Positions 39,051 through 46,921 of a stretch of 64,000 bases of DNA are shown here, piece by piece. The position numbers and the translations under genes were made by a program. The notes below the pieces were generated by a model. It saw only the letters and a program-made list of their open reading frames with translations, had not been told where the DNA came from and ran no database searches. Origin of the DNA: Streptacidiphilus carbonis (GTDB lineage: Bacteria; Actinomycetota; Actinomycetes; Streptomycetales; Streptomycetaceae); contig NZ_BBPM01000023.1 in NCBI RefSeq assembly GCF_000787775.1, positions 52,523 through 116,522 on the forward strand, given 5' to 3'. The number at the start of each line of letters is the position of its first letter. Position 1 is the first letter of the stretch.

Positions 39051-39076
39051 AGAAAGACCCCTCTACATGAGGGGTC
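39051..39076 (-). terminator. Attenuator terminator in the leuS leader
   Basis: Minus strand: GACCCCTC, loop ATGTA, GAGGGGTC, then TTTCT. A perfect 8-bp stem followed by a short U-tract, placed 34 bases after the leader-peptide stop and about 160 bases before leuS. It should end transcription when leucyl-tRNA is plentiful. Confidence 0.72.
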
Positions 39077-39081
39077 GCCAC

Positions 39082-39160
39082 GCTGACTCCGGCCTGAAGC
39101 CGGTCCTCGTCAGCGCGGCCGGCTAAGAAGCAGGCGCACGGATCGCATGGGCACAGGGTA
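39082..39160 (-). promoter_or_regulatory. leuS attenuator: promoter -10, leader and pause hairpin
   Basis: A -10-like TACCCT (39155-39160) lies just before the leader-peptide ATG. After the leucine codons comes a hairpin (39082-39114; outer stem GCTGAC/GTCAGC, inner stem CCGGC/GCCGG) whose 5' arm contains the leader stop codon. The terminator follows. Ribosome stalling at the Leu codons would disturb this hairpin and let RNA polymerase read through. Classical attenuators upstream of leuS have been predicted in Streptomyces by comparative work; this one fits. The exact antiterminator pairing was not resolved by eye. Confidence 0.65.
39110..39148 (-). CDS. leuS leader peptide with three consecutive leucine codons
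   Basis: A 13-codon ORF, ATG at 39148 and TGA at 39110-39112, reading MRSVRLLLSRPR. The three adjacent leucines use CTG, CTT and CTT; CTT is a rare codon in this GC-rich genome, which would sharpen the response to leucine shortage. The stop codon falls in the first stem of the following hairpin, as in classical amino-acid attenuators. Confidence 0.7.
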   Translation of the reverse strand: MRSVRLLLSRPR

Positions 39161-39220
39161 CCGCAGTGCCGGATCCGCCCGCCCGCCCCTTGTCGTCCGC
39201 TGTCGTCTGCGTCCCGTCTG

Positions 39221-39275
39221 CTCCTGTCCGCTTCTATCCGCTTCTGTCCGCGTCCGTCCGCGTCCGTCCGCGTCC
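39221..39275 (+). repeat. Decamer tandem repeat
   Basis: About five and a half copies of a degenerate 10-bp unit (CTTCTGTCCG, CTTCTATCCG, CGTCCGTCCG and variants) between the protease gene and the leuS leader promoter. No coding meaning; the whole 428-bp gap (38893-39320) holds only this, the attenuator and the hairpin element. Confidence 0.6.
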
Positions 39276-39320
39276 GCGTCGGCCTGCCGGAGCCCCTGCC
39301 GCTCCTGCGGCCCGTCCCGG

Positions 39321-41489
39321 CTAGCGCTGGGGCGCGCCGATGACGCCGCCGTGGGTCCTGGCGAAGCCGGGGAAGCCCGGCCGGAAGGACGCCAGGTACT
39401 GGCCGGTGGGGGTGCCGACGCCGGTCACGTCGTCGTAGCCGGCCACGGCGTGCAGGGAGGTGTCGTGGCCCATGGTCCGCAGTGTGGTGACGATGCCGTC
39501 GGCTGCGTCGGCGCCGTTGCGGAAGTCCTTGCGGACCATCGCCAGGGTGGTGTTCGCGCCGAGCGGGGTGTCGGTGACGTCGTGGAACGCCGGGGTGCCG
39601 TAGCGGGCGTAGAGCGCCGGGTTGGCGAAGCCCAGCGGCAGCCCGCCCTGGGCCTGCTGGGCCAGCGCCTGGATGGCGGCGATCACCGGGGTGGCCAGGC
39701 TGGTGCCGCCGATCCGGTACTCGCCGTAGTGGACGCTGTTGTCGGGCCAGGTCTCGGTCTGGCCGACCAGGAAGCCGGTCCCGGAGTCGGCGACGGCCGA
39801 CACGTCCGGGACCACCCGGTGCCGACTGCCCTTCGCCCGGGCCAGGGTGGAGGGGACGATCTCGTGCTGGTAGAGCGGCTCGCCCACCCGGCCGCTGGTG
39901 CCGCCGCCGGCGCCGCCGCTGAAGGTTCCCGGTAGCTTCACCCAGCTGCGGCCGCCCTTGGCGAGGGCCGCGTTGTCGGTGCCCCAGCCGGTCTCGAAGC
40001 TGTAGTCACCGTTCTTGGCGGTGGCCAGCGAGGTCCCGCCGACCGCGGTCACCCAGGGCAGCGAGGCCGGCATCCCGGTCTCCCGCACACCCGTCTTGGC
40101 CTTGTAGTCGCCGTCGTCGCCGGTGGCGGCGTAGAAGCCGATGCCCTCGGCCGCACCGCGCATGAAGATGTCGTCGTAGACCGGGTCCGAGGACGGGTCG
40201 CTGCCGCTCTCCGGCTCGCCCCAGGAGTTGCTGACGATGTCGGCGAGCCGGCCGTCGACGATCCGGTCCAGGGCGTCGCTGAGGTCGGGGTCCTGGCAGG
40301 AGGCGGCCGCCGCGTAGAGGATGTCGGCACCGGGTGCGACACCGTGCACCGCCTCCACGTCCAGCGACTGCTCGCCGTACCAGCCGGAGGCGCCGCAGCC
40401 GTTGGGGAAGGCGGCGCTGGGGTCCTGGGTGTCGGTCCAGGTCTCCGGGCCGGTGCGGCTCAGCTGGCCGGGGCGGTAGGCGGGGTCGCCGTGGGCGGCG
40501 GCGTAGGTGGCGGCGTCCGAGCCGATGGTCGGCGAATCGTAGGCGTCCACGATGGCGACGGTGACGCCCGCGCCGGTGAGCTTGCTGTTGTCGACACCGT
40601 AGGCGTGGCGCAGCTGCTTGCCAGTGTAGCCGCGCAGCGCGTAGGGCTGCACCTTGCCGTAGGCGGCGGGGGTGCCGGTGGCGGGGGTGGCGCCGAAGTA
40701 GTCGGAGAACGGACCGGAGTTGGCGAACGCCGCCTCGGGCGGGGGCAGCAGGTCGCGCCGGTCGTGCCCGGTCTGCGGCACGGCGGAGGCCCCGGCGGGG
40801 ACCTTGGTGGGGACCTTGGTGGGGGTGGTGGCGGAGACACCGGAGGGGGCGCCCGTGCGGGGGTTCACGCCGGCGCTCGCCGGGCCGGCCATGTGCGGGG
40901 CGTCGTCCAGACCGGTCACCGCGAGCACCGACGGGGCGACGGCAGCGGGAACGGTGGCCGCCGCGGCGGGCGCGCGGTACGTCCTGCCGTCCTTCCGGTA
41001 GGAGTGCAGCTGCGTGCCGAACGCCTGCCGCACCGACTTGGCGTCTCCCTGCACCGAGAGGAAGTGCGGGGTGGTCGACAGCACCCGGAACCCGGCCCCG
41101 GTGAGCCAGCCGCGGACGGCCTGCACCTGCTTGGGCGTCGCCGCGAACCGCTGCTTGATCTGGGCCGGCGTCAGATAGCGGCCGTAGGAGAGCGATCGGG
41201 GGTCCGAGACCGCCGTGGCCAGCGCCTCCAGACCGCGCCGGTCCCGCCCGGCGAAGTAGACCCGCACGGTTACCGGCGCCGCCGGCGCCACCTCGCCGCG
41301 GTCCGCGGAGGGCGCGGCCCAGGACGGGAGGGTGGCCGGCAGCACCACCCGGTCCTGGCGACCCTGCGCCGCAGCGGCGGGCACGACCGCGCCCGCCATG
41401 ACCAGCGGCAGCGCGAGCAGGGCGGCGGTACGGAAGCGCGGACGCCGGGGGGATCCGGACGGGAGCGATCGTTCTCTGGGGGGACGCAT
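39321..41489 (-). CDS. Secreted sedolisin (S53 family) serine-carboxyl protease
   Basis: 722 residues. A signal peptide (about 1-42, ending AAAA) is followed by the activation prodomain (about 45-190, with SLSYGRYLTPAQIKQRFA). The mature S53 domain carries the catalytic Glu and Asp in GEQSLDVEAVHG, the oxyanion Asp region NSWGEPE and the nucleophile Ser in GGTSLATP. The C-terminal Asp residues (FHDVTD and GYDDVTGVGTP) match the family's calcium site. It is an acid-active extracellular endopeptidase. ATG at 41489. The 342-bp region upstream, shared with the divergent haem protein gene, contains a perfect 16-bp palindrome. Confidence 0.94.
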   Translation of the reverse strand: MRPPRERSLPSGSPRRPRFRTAALLALPLVMAGAVVPAAAAQGRQDRVVLPATLPSWAAPSADRGEVAPAAPVTVRVYFAGRDRRGLEALATAVSDPRSLSYGRYLTPAQIKQRFAATPKQVQAVRGWLTGAGFRVLSTTPHFLSVQGDAKSVRQAFGTQLHSYRKDGRTYRAPAAAATVPAAVAPSVLAVTGLDDAPHMAGPASAGVNPRTGAPSGVSATTPTKVPTKVPAGASAVPQTGHDRRDLLPPPEAAFANSGPFSDYFGATPATGTPAAYGKVQPYALRGYTGKQLRHAYGVDNSKLTGAGVTVAIVDAYDSPTIGSDAATYAAAHGDPAYRPGQLSRTGPETWTDTQDPSAAFPNGCGASGWYGEQSLDVEAVHGVAPGADILYAAAASCQDPDLSDALDRIVDGRLADIVSNSWGEPESGSDPSSDPVYDDIFMRGAAEGIGFYAATGDDGDYKAKTGVRETGMPASLPWVTAVGGTSLATAKNGDYSFETGWGTDNAALAKGGRSWVKLPGTFSGGAGGGTSGRVGEPLYQHEIVPSTLARAKGSRHRVVPDVSAVADSGTGFLVGQTETWPDNSVHYGEYRIGGTSLATPVIAAIQALAQQAQGGLPLGFANPALYARYGTPAFHDVTDTPLGANTTLAMVRKDFRNGADAADGIVTTLRTMGHDTSLHAVAGYDDVTGVGTPTGQYLASFRPGFPGFARTHGGVIGAPQR

Positions 41490-41633
41490 GGGGACCTCTC
41501 TGGCAGGGGCGTGTCCTCATGACGATGTGCACCAGGGGTCCGCTCTAACGTCTGACTGCATCCGATTGGCGGATCATCAGCTGAATAATCATCAGATCGG
41601 GTCATCGTCACCGTCCTCAATCGGTCCTCGCTC

Positions 41634-41649
41634 GGTCATCGCGATGACC
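41634..41649. promoter_or_regulatory. Perfect 16-bp palindrome between divergent genes
   Basis: GGTCATCGCGATGACC is a perfect palindrome; its half GGTCATCG also occurs alone at 41600-41607. Nearby ATCATCAG is repeated at 41573 and 41588. The cluster lies between the sedolisin gene and the haem protein gene, so an unidentified regulator may act on one or both. A possible -10 (TAGCAT, 41730-41735) lies closer to the latter. Nothing else is seen in the gap 41490-41831. Confidence 0.45.
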
Positions 41650-41831
41650 CGGGTGCGCGAACGGTAGGCCACGACACTCACCTCGGTATGGGTTTCGACG
41701 GACACCCCGGAGCGACCCGAACATCTCGGTAGCATCACGGCCACGCAAGCGAATCGGGGGACGCGTGTTCCGGGTGGGCCGTGGACCGGCACGACCTGGA
41801 ACGAGAGTTGGACGAGTCGGAGGCAATCACG

Positions 41832-43199
41832 ATGACCGCCCGTAAGAAGCGCACCGCAACTGCGCGCTCGATCCCCTTCCCGCTGTTCCTGCTCATGGTC
41901 TGCGCCGCGGTGACCATCGGCGCCACCTCACTGCGGGCGCTCGGCGGTGGTGCGGGCGCCCCCAGCATGACCAGCGCACTCGCCGGAACGGCCGGACGGG
42001 TGATGGCCTTCCTGGACTACTTCGCCGGGGTGTTCTGCCTGCTGTCCCTGACCGCCGCCGTGGTCTGCGGACTCGCCGCCACCGACCGGCTGGTGCTCAG
42101 CATCAAGCAGCGGGTGGCCATGCAGTCGGTCCATCGGGCGACGGCGGTGGCCGCACTGGGCTTCCTGGTCGTCCACATCGCCGTGAAGGTCGCCGAGCAG
42201 GAGGCCTCGCCGCTGGTGGTGCTGCTGCCGTTCAGCGGCGGGGCCACCTTCGCGGTGAGCATCGGCACGATCTCGGCCGACCTGCTGGTGCTGACCGCCG
42301 CGACCGGCGCGGTCCGCGGACGCTTCGCCAACAGCCGGCGGCCCTGGCTCTGGCGGCTGCTGCACGGCGGCGCCTACGCCTGCTGGCCGATAGCCCTGGC
42401 CCACGGCCTGACCGCGGGCCGGGCGGCAGCGACCTACGTGCTCTGGAGCTACGGGTCGTGCGCGGCACTGGTCGCGCTGGCGCTGATGGTCCGGGTGCTG
42501 AGCTCGGCCGAGCGCCGCTCGGCCCGGAAGCGCACGGACCGGACGCTGCTGGCGCACGAGCCGTCCCGGTCGGCCTGGAGCGGCGCGGCCGATGAGGAGC
42601 TGACGCTCGCGGTCCACGCCCAACTGCCGTCCGCCGCGAAGGATCCGGTCGAGTCGGTGACCGAGCCGGTGACCGTTCCGCTGGTCGAGCCGGTGGCCGT
42701 ACCGGAGCCGGTCACCGCCACGATGCCGGTCGCCGTGCCCGTCGCGATGCCGGAGCCGCAGTACGTTCCGGACCAGTATCAGCAGCAGTACATGACTCAG
42801 CCTCAGCCGCAGTACGTGCCCTACGCCGAGCAGGTCCCGTACCCGCAACCCGTGGCCTACGCCGAGCATGTGCAGTACCCCGGGCCGGACCAGTACGGGT
42901 ACCAGCCCGAGTACGCCGACGCCTACTCGGCCCTGGGCGGCTACGGCCCCGTCGGCGGCTACGGCTACCCCTCGGCGCCCTCCCCGTGGGCCGGGGACGG
43001 CAACGCCCGCCCGCACCCCGCGCTGGCCGAGACCCCGCCGCACGGTTTCGCCGTCCCCACCAACCTCTTCGCCACCCCCTACTACGTCCCCGACTCGATC
43101 GACGACAGCGGCGCCTGGTCCGCGCTCACCTGGGACACCCCGCCCTACGGCGTCCCGGTCCAGGCCGCCCCCGGCCGCGAGCACGGAGGCGGTTGGTGA
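41832..43199 (+). CDS. Six-helix haem-b membrane protein with Pro/Gln/Tyr-rich tail
   Basis: 455 residues from the ATG at 41832, chosen because GGAGG precedes it (an upstream GTG at 41781 is possible). Six membrane helices lie in the first ~240 residues. Helix 3 has two His 14 apart (VHR to VVHI) and helix 5 two His 13 apart (LLH to LAH), the pattern of bis-haem ferric-reductase/cytochrome-b membrane domains. The rest is a disordered cytoplasmic tail with Val-Pro-Glu and Gln-Tyr-Val-Pro repeats. The gene overlaps the next one (NuoF-ferredoxin fusion) by GTGA, so the two proteins probably form one electron-transfer unit. Confidence 0.82.
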   Translation: MTARKKRTATARSIPFPLFLLMVCAAVTIGATSLRALGGGAGAPSMTSALAGTAGRVMAFLDYFAGVFCLLSLTAAVVCGLAATDRLVLSIKQRVAMQSVHRATAVAALGFLVVHIAVKVAEQEASPLVVLLPFSGGATFAVSIGTISADLLVLTAATGAVRGRFANSRRPWLWRLLHGGAYACWPIALAHGLTAGRAAATYVLWSYGSCAALVALALMVRVLSSAERRSARKRTDRTLLAHEPSRSAWSGAADEELTLAVHAQLPSAAKDPVESVTEPVTVPLVEPVAVPEPVTATMPVAVPVAMPEPQYVPDQYQQQYMTQPQPQYVPYAEQVPYPQPVAYAEHVQYPGPDQYGYQPEYADAYSALGGYGPVGGYGYPSAPSPWAGDGNARPHPALAETPPHGFAVPTNLFATPYYVPDSIDDSGAWSALTWDTPPYGVPVQAAPGREHGGGW

Positions 43200-44722
43200 C
43201 GGCCCCCGAGGTCATGCGGCTGGGACCGGCCAGACTCACCGCCGGCCTCGACCAGCACGTACGACTGGGCCTGGAGGACCACCGCACCGCGCACGGACCG
43301 CTGCCGCGCTACGAACGCGACGATCTGCTCGCCCTGGCCGACCGCCTCGACCTGCGCGGCCGCGGCGGGGCCGGCTTCCCCTTCGCCCGCAAGGCGCGGG
43401 CCGTGCTGGCCACCGCCGACCGCACCGGGTACCGCCCGGTGGTGGTCGTCAACGCCACCGAGGGCGAGCCGGCCAGCGCCAAGGACCGGATGCTGCTGGC
43501 CCGCACCCCGCACCTGATCCTGGACGGCGCCTGCCTGGCCGCCGAGGCCTTCGGCGCCGAGGAGATCGTCGTCGGCGTCAGCGCCGGCGGGCCCGGCGAG
43601 ACCGCGATCCCGCGTGCCGTGGACGAGCGGCAGCGGAAGGGCGCCAAGTCGCTGCTCCCCTGCCGGATCCGCACCGTCTGCCTGCCCGAGCGCTTTGTCG
43701 CCGGGGAGTCGGGCGCGCTGATCCGGGGCATCTCCGGCCTGCCCGCCGTCCCCCCCGAGCGCAAGGCGCGTGCCAGCGACGGCGGCAGGGGCGGTGTGCG
43801 CGGCAGGCCCACGCTGCTGTCCAACGCCGAGACCTTCGCCCAGCTCGCGGTCGCCGGACGGCTCGGTCCCGACGCCTACGCCGTGGTCGGCACCCCGGCC
43901 GAACCCGGGACGCTGCTGCTCACGCTCACCCGCACCGCGCTCCCCCCGCTGGTGGTCGAGGTCCCGGCGGGCGCTCCGATGGGTGTGGTGCTGGACACCT
44001 GCGGCATCCCGCCCGGCCAGGGGCTGCTGGTCGGCGGCTACCACGGCGCGTGGCTCCGGCCCGAGGACGCGGCGCACACGCCCCTGTCGCGCGCCGGGCT
44101 CGCCGGGGTCGGCGGCACCCTCGGTGCCGGGGCGATCGCCTCACTGCCCGACAACACCTGCCCGATCGGCGAGGTGGCCCGGATCGCCGCGTGGCTGGCG
44201 GCGCAGTCGGCCGGGCAGTGCGGCCCCTGCCGCCTCGGCCTGCCGAACACCGCCGACGCACTGACCCAGCTGGCCACCGGCGGCGGCGGTCCGTCCGCCC
44301 TGGACCAGGCCCGACGCACGGTGGCGGCGGTCCGCGGCCGGGGCGCCTGCGCGCACCCGGACGGCACCGCGCGCTTCGTGCTGTCGGCGCTGACCGTCTT
44401 CGCCGAGGATCTGGCCGTGCACGAGTCGGGACGCGGCTGCGGCCGCCCGGTCCGGGGGCTGCTGCCGCTGCCCGGCGAGACCGCCTCGGCGCTGCCCGCA
44501 GCGGGCGGGGCGAACGCGGAGGCGACGCTGGAGGTGGACTGGTCCCGCTGCGACGGCCACGGGCTGTGCGCGGCGGTCGCCCCCGAACTGGTCGCCCTCG
44601 GCCCGCACGGCTACCCGGTGATCGGCACCACCCCGATCGCCCCCTGGCTGGAGCACAGCGCCCGACGTGCCGTCAGCCAGTGCCCCGCGCTCGCGCTGCG
44701 GCTCAGCCGCCGGGCCGGGTAG
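43196..44722 (+). CDS. NuoF-like flavoprotein fused to a C-terminal ferredoxin
   Basis: 508 residues. The N-terminal NuoF module has the NAD-binding GRGGAGFP and the FMN motif NATEGEPASAKDR; an SLBB domain (VVEVPAGAPMGVVLDTCG) and an iron-sulfur motif SAGQCGPCRLG follow. Against the usual SCGxCxPCR, the first Cys is Ala, so the 4Fe-4S site is altered; this seems shared by actinobacterial relatives. The last ~65 residues are a single-cluster ferredoxin (CDGHGLC then QCP), of the type that binds a 3Fe-4S cluster. It should take electrons from NAD(P)H and feed the membrane haem protein encoded just upstream. GTG start at 43196 with CGGAGG. Confidence 0.85.
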   Translation: MTAPEVMRLGPARLTAGLDQHVRLGLEDHRTAHGPLPRYERDDLLALADRLDLRGRGGAGFPFARKARAVLATADRTGYRPVVVVNATEGEPASAKDRMLLARTPHLILDGACLAAEAFGAEEIVVGVSAGGPGETAIPRAVDERQRKGAKSLLPCRIRTVCLPERFVAGESGALIRGISGLPAVPPERKARASDGGRGGVRGRPTLLSNAETFAQLAVAGRLGPDAYAVVGTPAEPGTLLLTLTRTALPPLVVEVPAGAPMGVVLDTCGIPPGQGLLVGGYHGAWLRPEDAAHTPLSRAGLAGVGGTLGAGAIASLPDNTCPIGEVARIAAWLAAQSAGQCGPCRLGLPNTADALTQLATGGGGPSALDQARRTVAAVRGRGACAHPDGTARFVLSALTVFAEDLAVHESGRGCGRPVRGLLPLPGETASALPAAGGANAEATLEVDWSRCDGHGLCAAVAPELVALGPHGYPVIGTTPIAPWLEHSARRAVSQCPALALRLSRRAG

Positions 44723-44744
44723 GGGCCGGGGCCAGGTTCAGCCT

Positions 44745-44767
44745 GGGGTAGGGGTAGGGGTAGGGGG
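44745..44767 (+). repeat. G-quadruplex-forming repeat
   Basis: Four runs of four or five G separated by TA, 23 bases in all, in the 116-bp gap between the flavoprotein gene and the methyltransferase gene. G-runs with 2-base loops on the coding strand should fold into a very stable quadruplex in mRNA or single-stranded DNA. Confidence 0.75.
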
Positions 44768-44838
44768 TTCGGGTTCGGGGGTTCGTGCTGACGTAAATGG
44801 CTTCGCCATCGGCGGGTCGCTGGGCGACGATCGCAACC

Positions 44839-45606
44839 ATGACCGCGATGCGAAACTTCGAAGAGCTGGTGGCGGAGGCCGACGCAGTGTCCGTGGACGG
44901 CTGGGACTTCTCCTGGCTGGACGGCAGGGCCACCGAGCAGCGCCCCTCCTGGGGCTACCAGCGCGCCATGGGCGAGCGCTGGGCCCGGGCGGGCGCGGCG
45001 CTCGACATCGAGACCGGGGGCGGCGAGGTCCTCGCCGGGGCGCCCGCCGTGCCGCCAGCGGCGGCGGCCACGGAATCCTGGCCGCCGAACATCGAGAAGG
45101 CCACCCGGCTGCTGAACCCGCGCGGCATCGTGGTCGTCGCCCACAGCGGCGAGCCCCCGCTGCCCTTCGCCGACGCCGCCTTCGACCTGGTGACCAGCCG
45201 CCACCCGGTCCGTACCTGGTGGGACGAGATCGCCCGGGTGCTGGTGCCCGGCGGCAGCTACTTCTCCCGGCAAGTGGGCCCCGCCAGTGTGTTCGAGGTG
45301 GTCGAGTACTTCCTCGGCCCGCAGCCCCAGGAGTCACGTCGCGGGCGCCACCCGGAGGACGCCCGCAAGGCCGCAGAGGCGGCCGGCCTCGAGGTGGTGG
45401 ACCTGCGAGTGGAGACCCTGCACACCGAGTTCTTCGATATCGGCGCGGTCGTCTACTTCCTACGCAAGGTGATCTGGATGGTCCCCGGCTTCACCGTCGA
45501 CCAGTACCGCGAGCGGCTGCGCGAACTGGACCAGCAGATCCGCCGGGACGGCCCGTTCGTGGCGACCGCCGCGCGCTTCCTGATCGAGGCCCGCAAGCCG
45601 CGGTGA
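44839..45606 (+). CDS. SAM-dependent methyltransferase (class I)
   Basis: 255 residues from the ATG at 44839 (a second ATG three codons later is possible). The SAM-binding motif I is ALDIETGGGEVLAG, post-motifs include LPFADAAFDLVTSRHPV (motif II-like Asp) and VLVPGGSYFSRQV (motif III). Substrate unknown; the fold resembles small-molecule methyltransferases. It lies downstream of a quadruplex-forming tract. After it, a weak hairpin (CGGCAC/GTGCCG, 45690-45706) precedes the regulator cluster. Confidence 0.85.
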   Translation: MTAMRNFEELVAEADAVSVDGWDFSWLDGRATEQRPSWGYQRAMGERWARAGAALDIETGGGEVLAGAPAVPPAAAATESWPPNIEKATRLLNPRGIVVVAHSGEPPLPFADAAFDLVTSRHPVRTWWDEIARVLVPGGSYFSRQVGPASVFEVVEYFLGPQPQESRRGRHPEDARKAAEAAGLEVVDLRVETLHTEFFDIGAVVYFLRKVIWMVPGFTVDQYRERLRELDQQIRRDGPFVATAARFLIEARKPR

Positions 45607-45880
45607 CGGCTGGAGGGCCGAAAGGCGAGGCGGCGGGCCGGCAGGACGCCGAGCGCGCGGGGGCAGCGGGTCGCTGGTGCCACTGCCCCCGGCACGCGCC
45701 GTGCCGCCAACAATGATCATCAAAGCGGCCTCGAACAAGTGATTGACGGGTGCCTGAATCGGAAACTGCGGGAACCAGAACGCACCTGCCTCCCCGTCCG
45801 ATCGGACGCACACAGGCGACATGACTAGGATCGGCAACGCCTTTCCGGGGAAGGCAGCCGATCGATCGGGGAGAACGCCG

Positions 45881-46921
45881 GTGGAGACTGGTACGTCGGG
45901 CGTCAGCGAGCACGCGGAACTGCTGTACGCCGAGCTGGTCCGCAACGGCGTCGCGGGGCAGGAGCCCGCCCCGTCCGAGGCGCTCGAAGAGCTGCTGGAG
46001 CTGGGACTCGTGAGCAGGCACGCGGAGGGCGGTCTCGTGCTGAACGATCCGGCATCCGTCAGCCTCCAATTGAGCCTACGCCTGTCCTCGGAGGTCAGCA
46101 CGCTGCTGCAGGAGGCCGCAGCAGTACAGCAACGCCTGGCTGACATCAGCGACGAATTCCATGAGGCGCAAAGGGACTCTGCCGGACCGGTGACCTACCT
46201 CCACGGCCTGGAAGTGATCAACGATGCCATCGGGAACGCCGTCGGAAAGATCGAGTTCGAGATGCTCTGCGCCCAACCCCATGGCACGCGCAGCCAGGAG
46301 AACCTGGATCTCTCCTACCGGCGTGACAAGCCTGCCCTGGACCGGGGTGTGACCATCCGTACGATCTACCAGACCAACCAACGGCAGAAGCCGATGATGC
46401 GTGACCACGTCCGGCGCTCAACGAAGGCCGGCGAGCTCGTGCGTACAGTGCCCTGGCCGTTCACTCGAGCCATCATCATCGATCGCAAAGTCGCCTTCAT
46501 GCCGAACACCGGACTCAGCGACGTCTTTCAGGACACGGGGATCCGCAGGGACCCCTACCGTTCAGCACTCTGTGTGAATGATCCGTTGCTCGTTGCACAT
46601 TTCGTCGAGCATTTCGAGTTCTCTTGGGCGCTGGGGCAGCAGTGGGACGGGGCAGTAACCGGAGAGCACGCCGCCCCGCCTCTGGATCAGTGGGAGCGGT
46701 TGATCCTGGAGTACTTGGACCAGGACCTGTCCCTGGAAGCGATCGCAGCACGACTCTCGATCTCCGAACGCACTCTCGGAAAACGCCTTACAGCTCTCAG
46801 GGCCAAGATGGAGGTGAACTCGCTCTACGGCCTCGGCCGCAAGTGGCAGGGGTTGAAGAAGCAGCCCTTCCCTGCTCCGGTACCCGAATCCTCCGAGCTG
46901 AGAGGGAGCGTGCACGAGTGA
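45881..46921 (+). CDS. Sensor-regulator 1: winged helix, PLD-like sensor, LuxR-type HTH
   Basis: 346 residues from the GTG at 45881 (GGGGAGA upstream); an ATG at 45821 is inside a -10-like TAGGAT and less likely. N-terminal helix-turn-helix-like segment (HAELLYAELVRNG to LGLVSRHAEGG, about 10-50), a coiled-coil-like helix, a phospholipase-D-like/TrmB-like sensor domain (about 120-260) with the recurring TRAIIIDRKVAFMP segment, and a C-terminal LuxR-type helix-turn-helix (DLSLEAIAARLSISERTLGK). The sensor should bind a small ligand. It overlaps the next regulator by GTGA. Codon use has more A/T in third positions than flanking core genes. Two paralogues lie within 3 kb. Confidence 0.82.
   Translation: METGTSGVSEHAELLYAELVRNGVAGQEPAPSEALEELLELGLVSRHAEGGLVLNDPASVSLQLSLRLSSEVSTLLQEAAAVQQRLADISDEFHEAQRDSAGPVTYLHGLEVINDAIGNAVGKIEFEMLCAQPHGTRSQENLDLSYRRDKPALDRGVTIRTIYQTNQRQKPMMRDHVRRSTKAGELVRTVPWPFTRAIIIDRKVAFMPNTGLSDVFQDTGIRRDPYRSALCVNDPLLVAHFVEHFEFSWALGQQWDGAVTGEHAAPPLDQWERLILEYLDQDLSLEAIAARLSISERTLGKRLTALRAKMEVNSLYGLGRKWQGLKKQPFPAPVPESSELRGSVHE

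Noticed and set aside
45705-45711. CGCCAAC shared by the regions upstream of regulator 1 and of the NDT-like gene
   Set aside because: A 7-bp match in one half only and at different distances (about 170 and 310 bp); expected by chance in GC-rich DNA.
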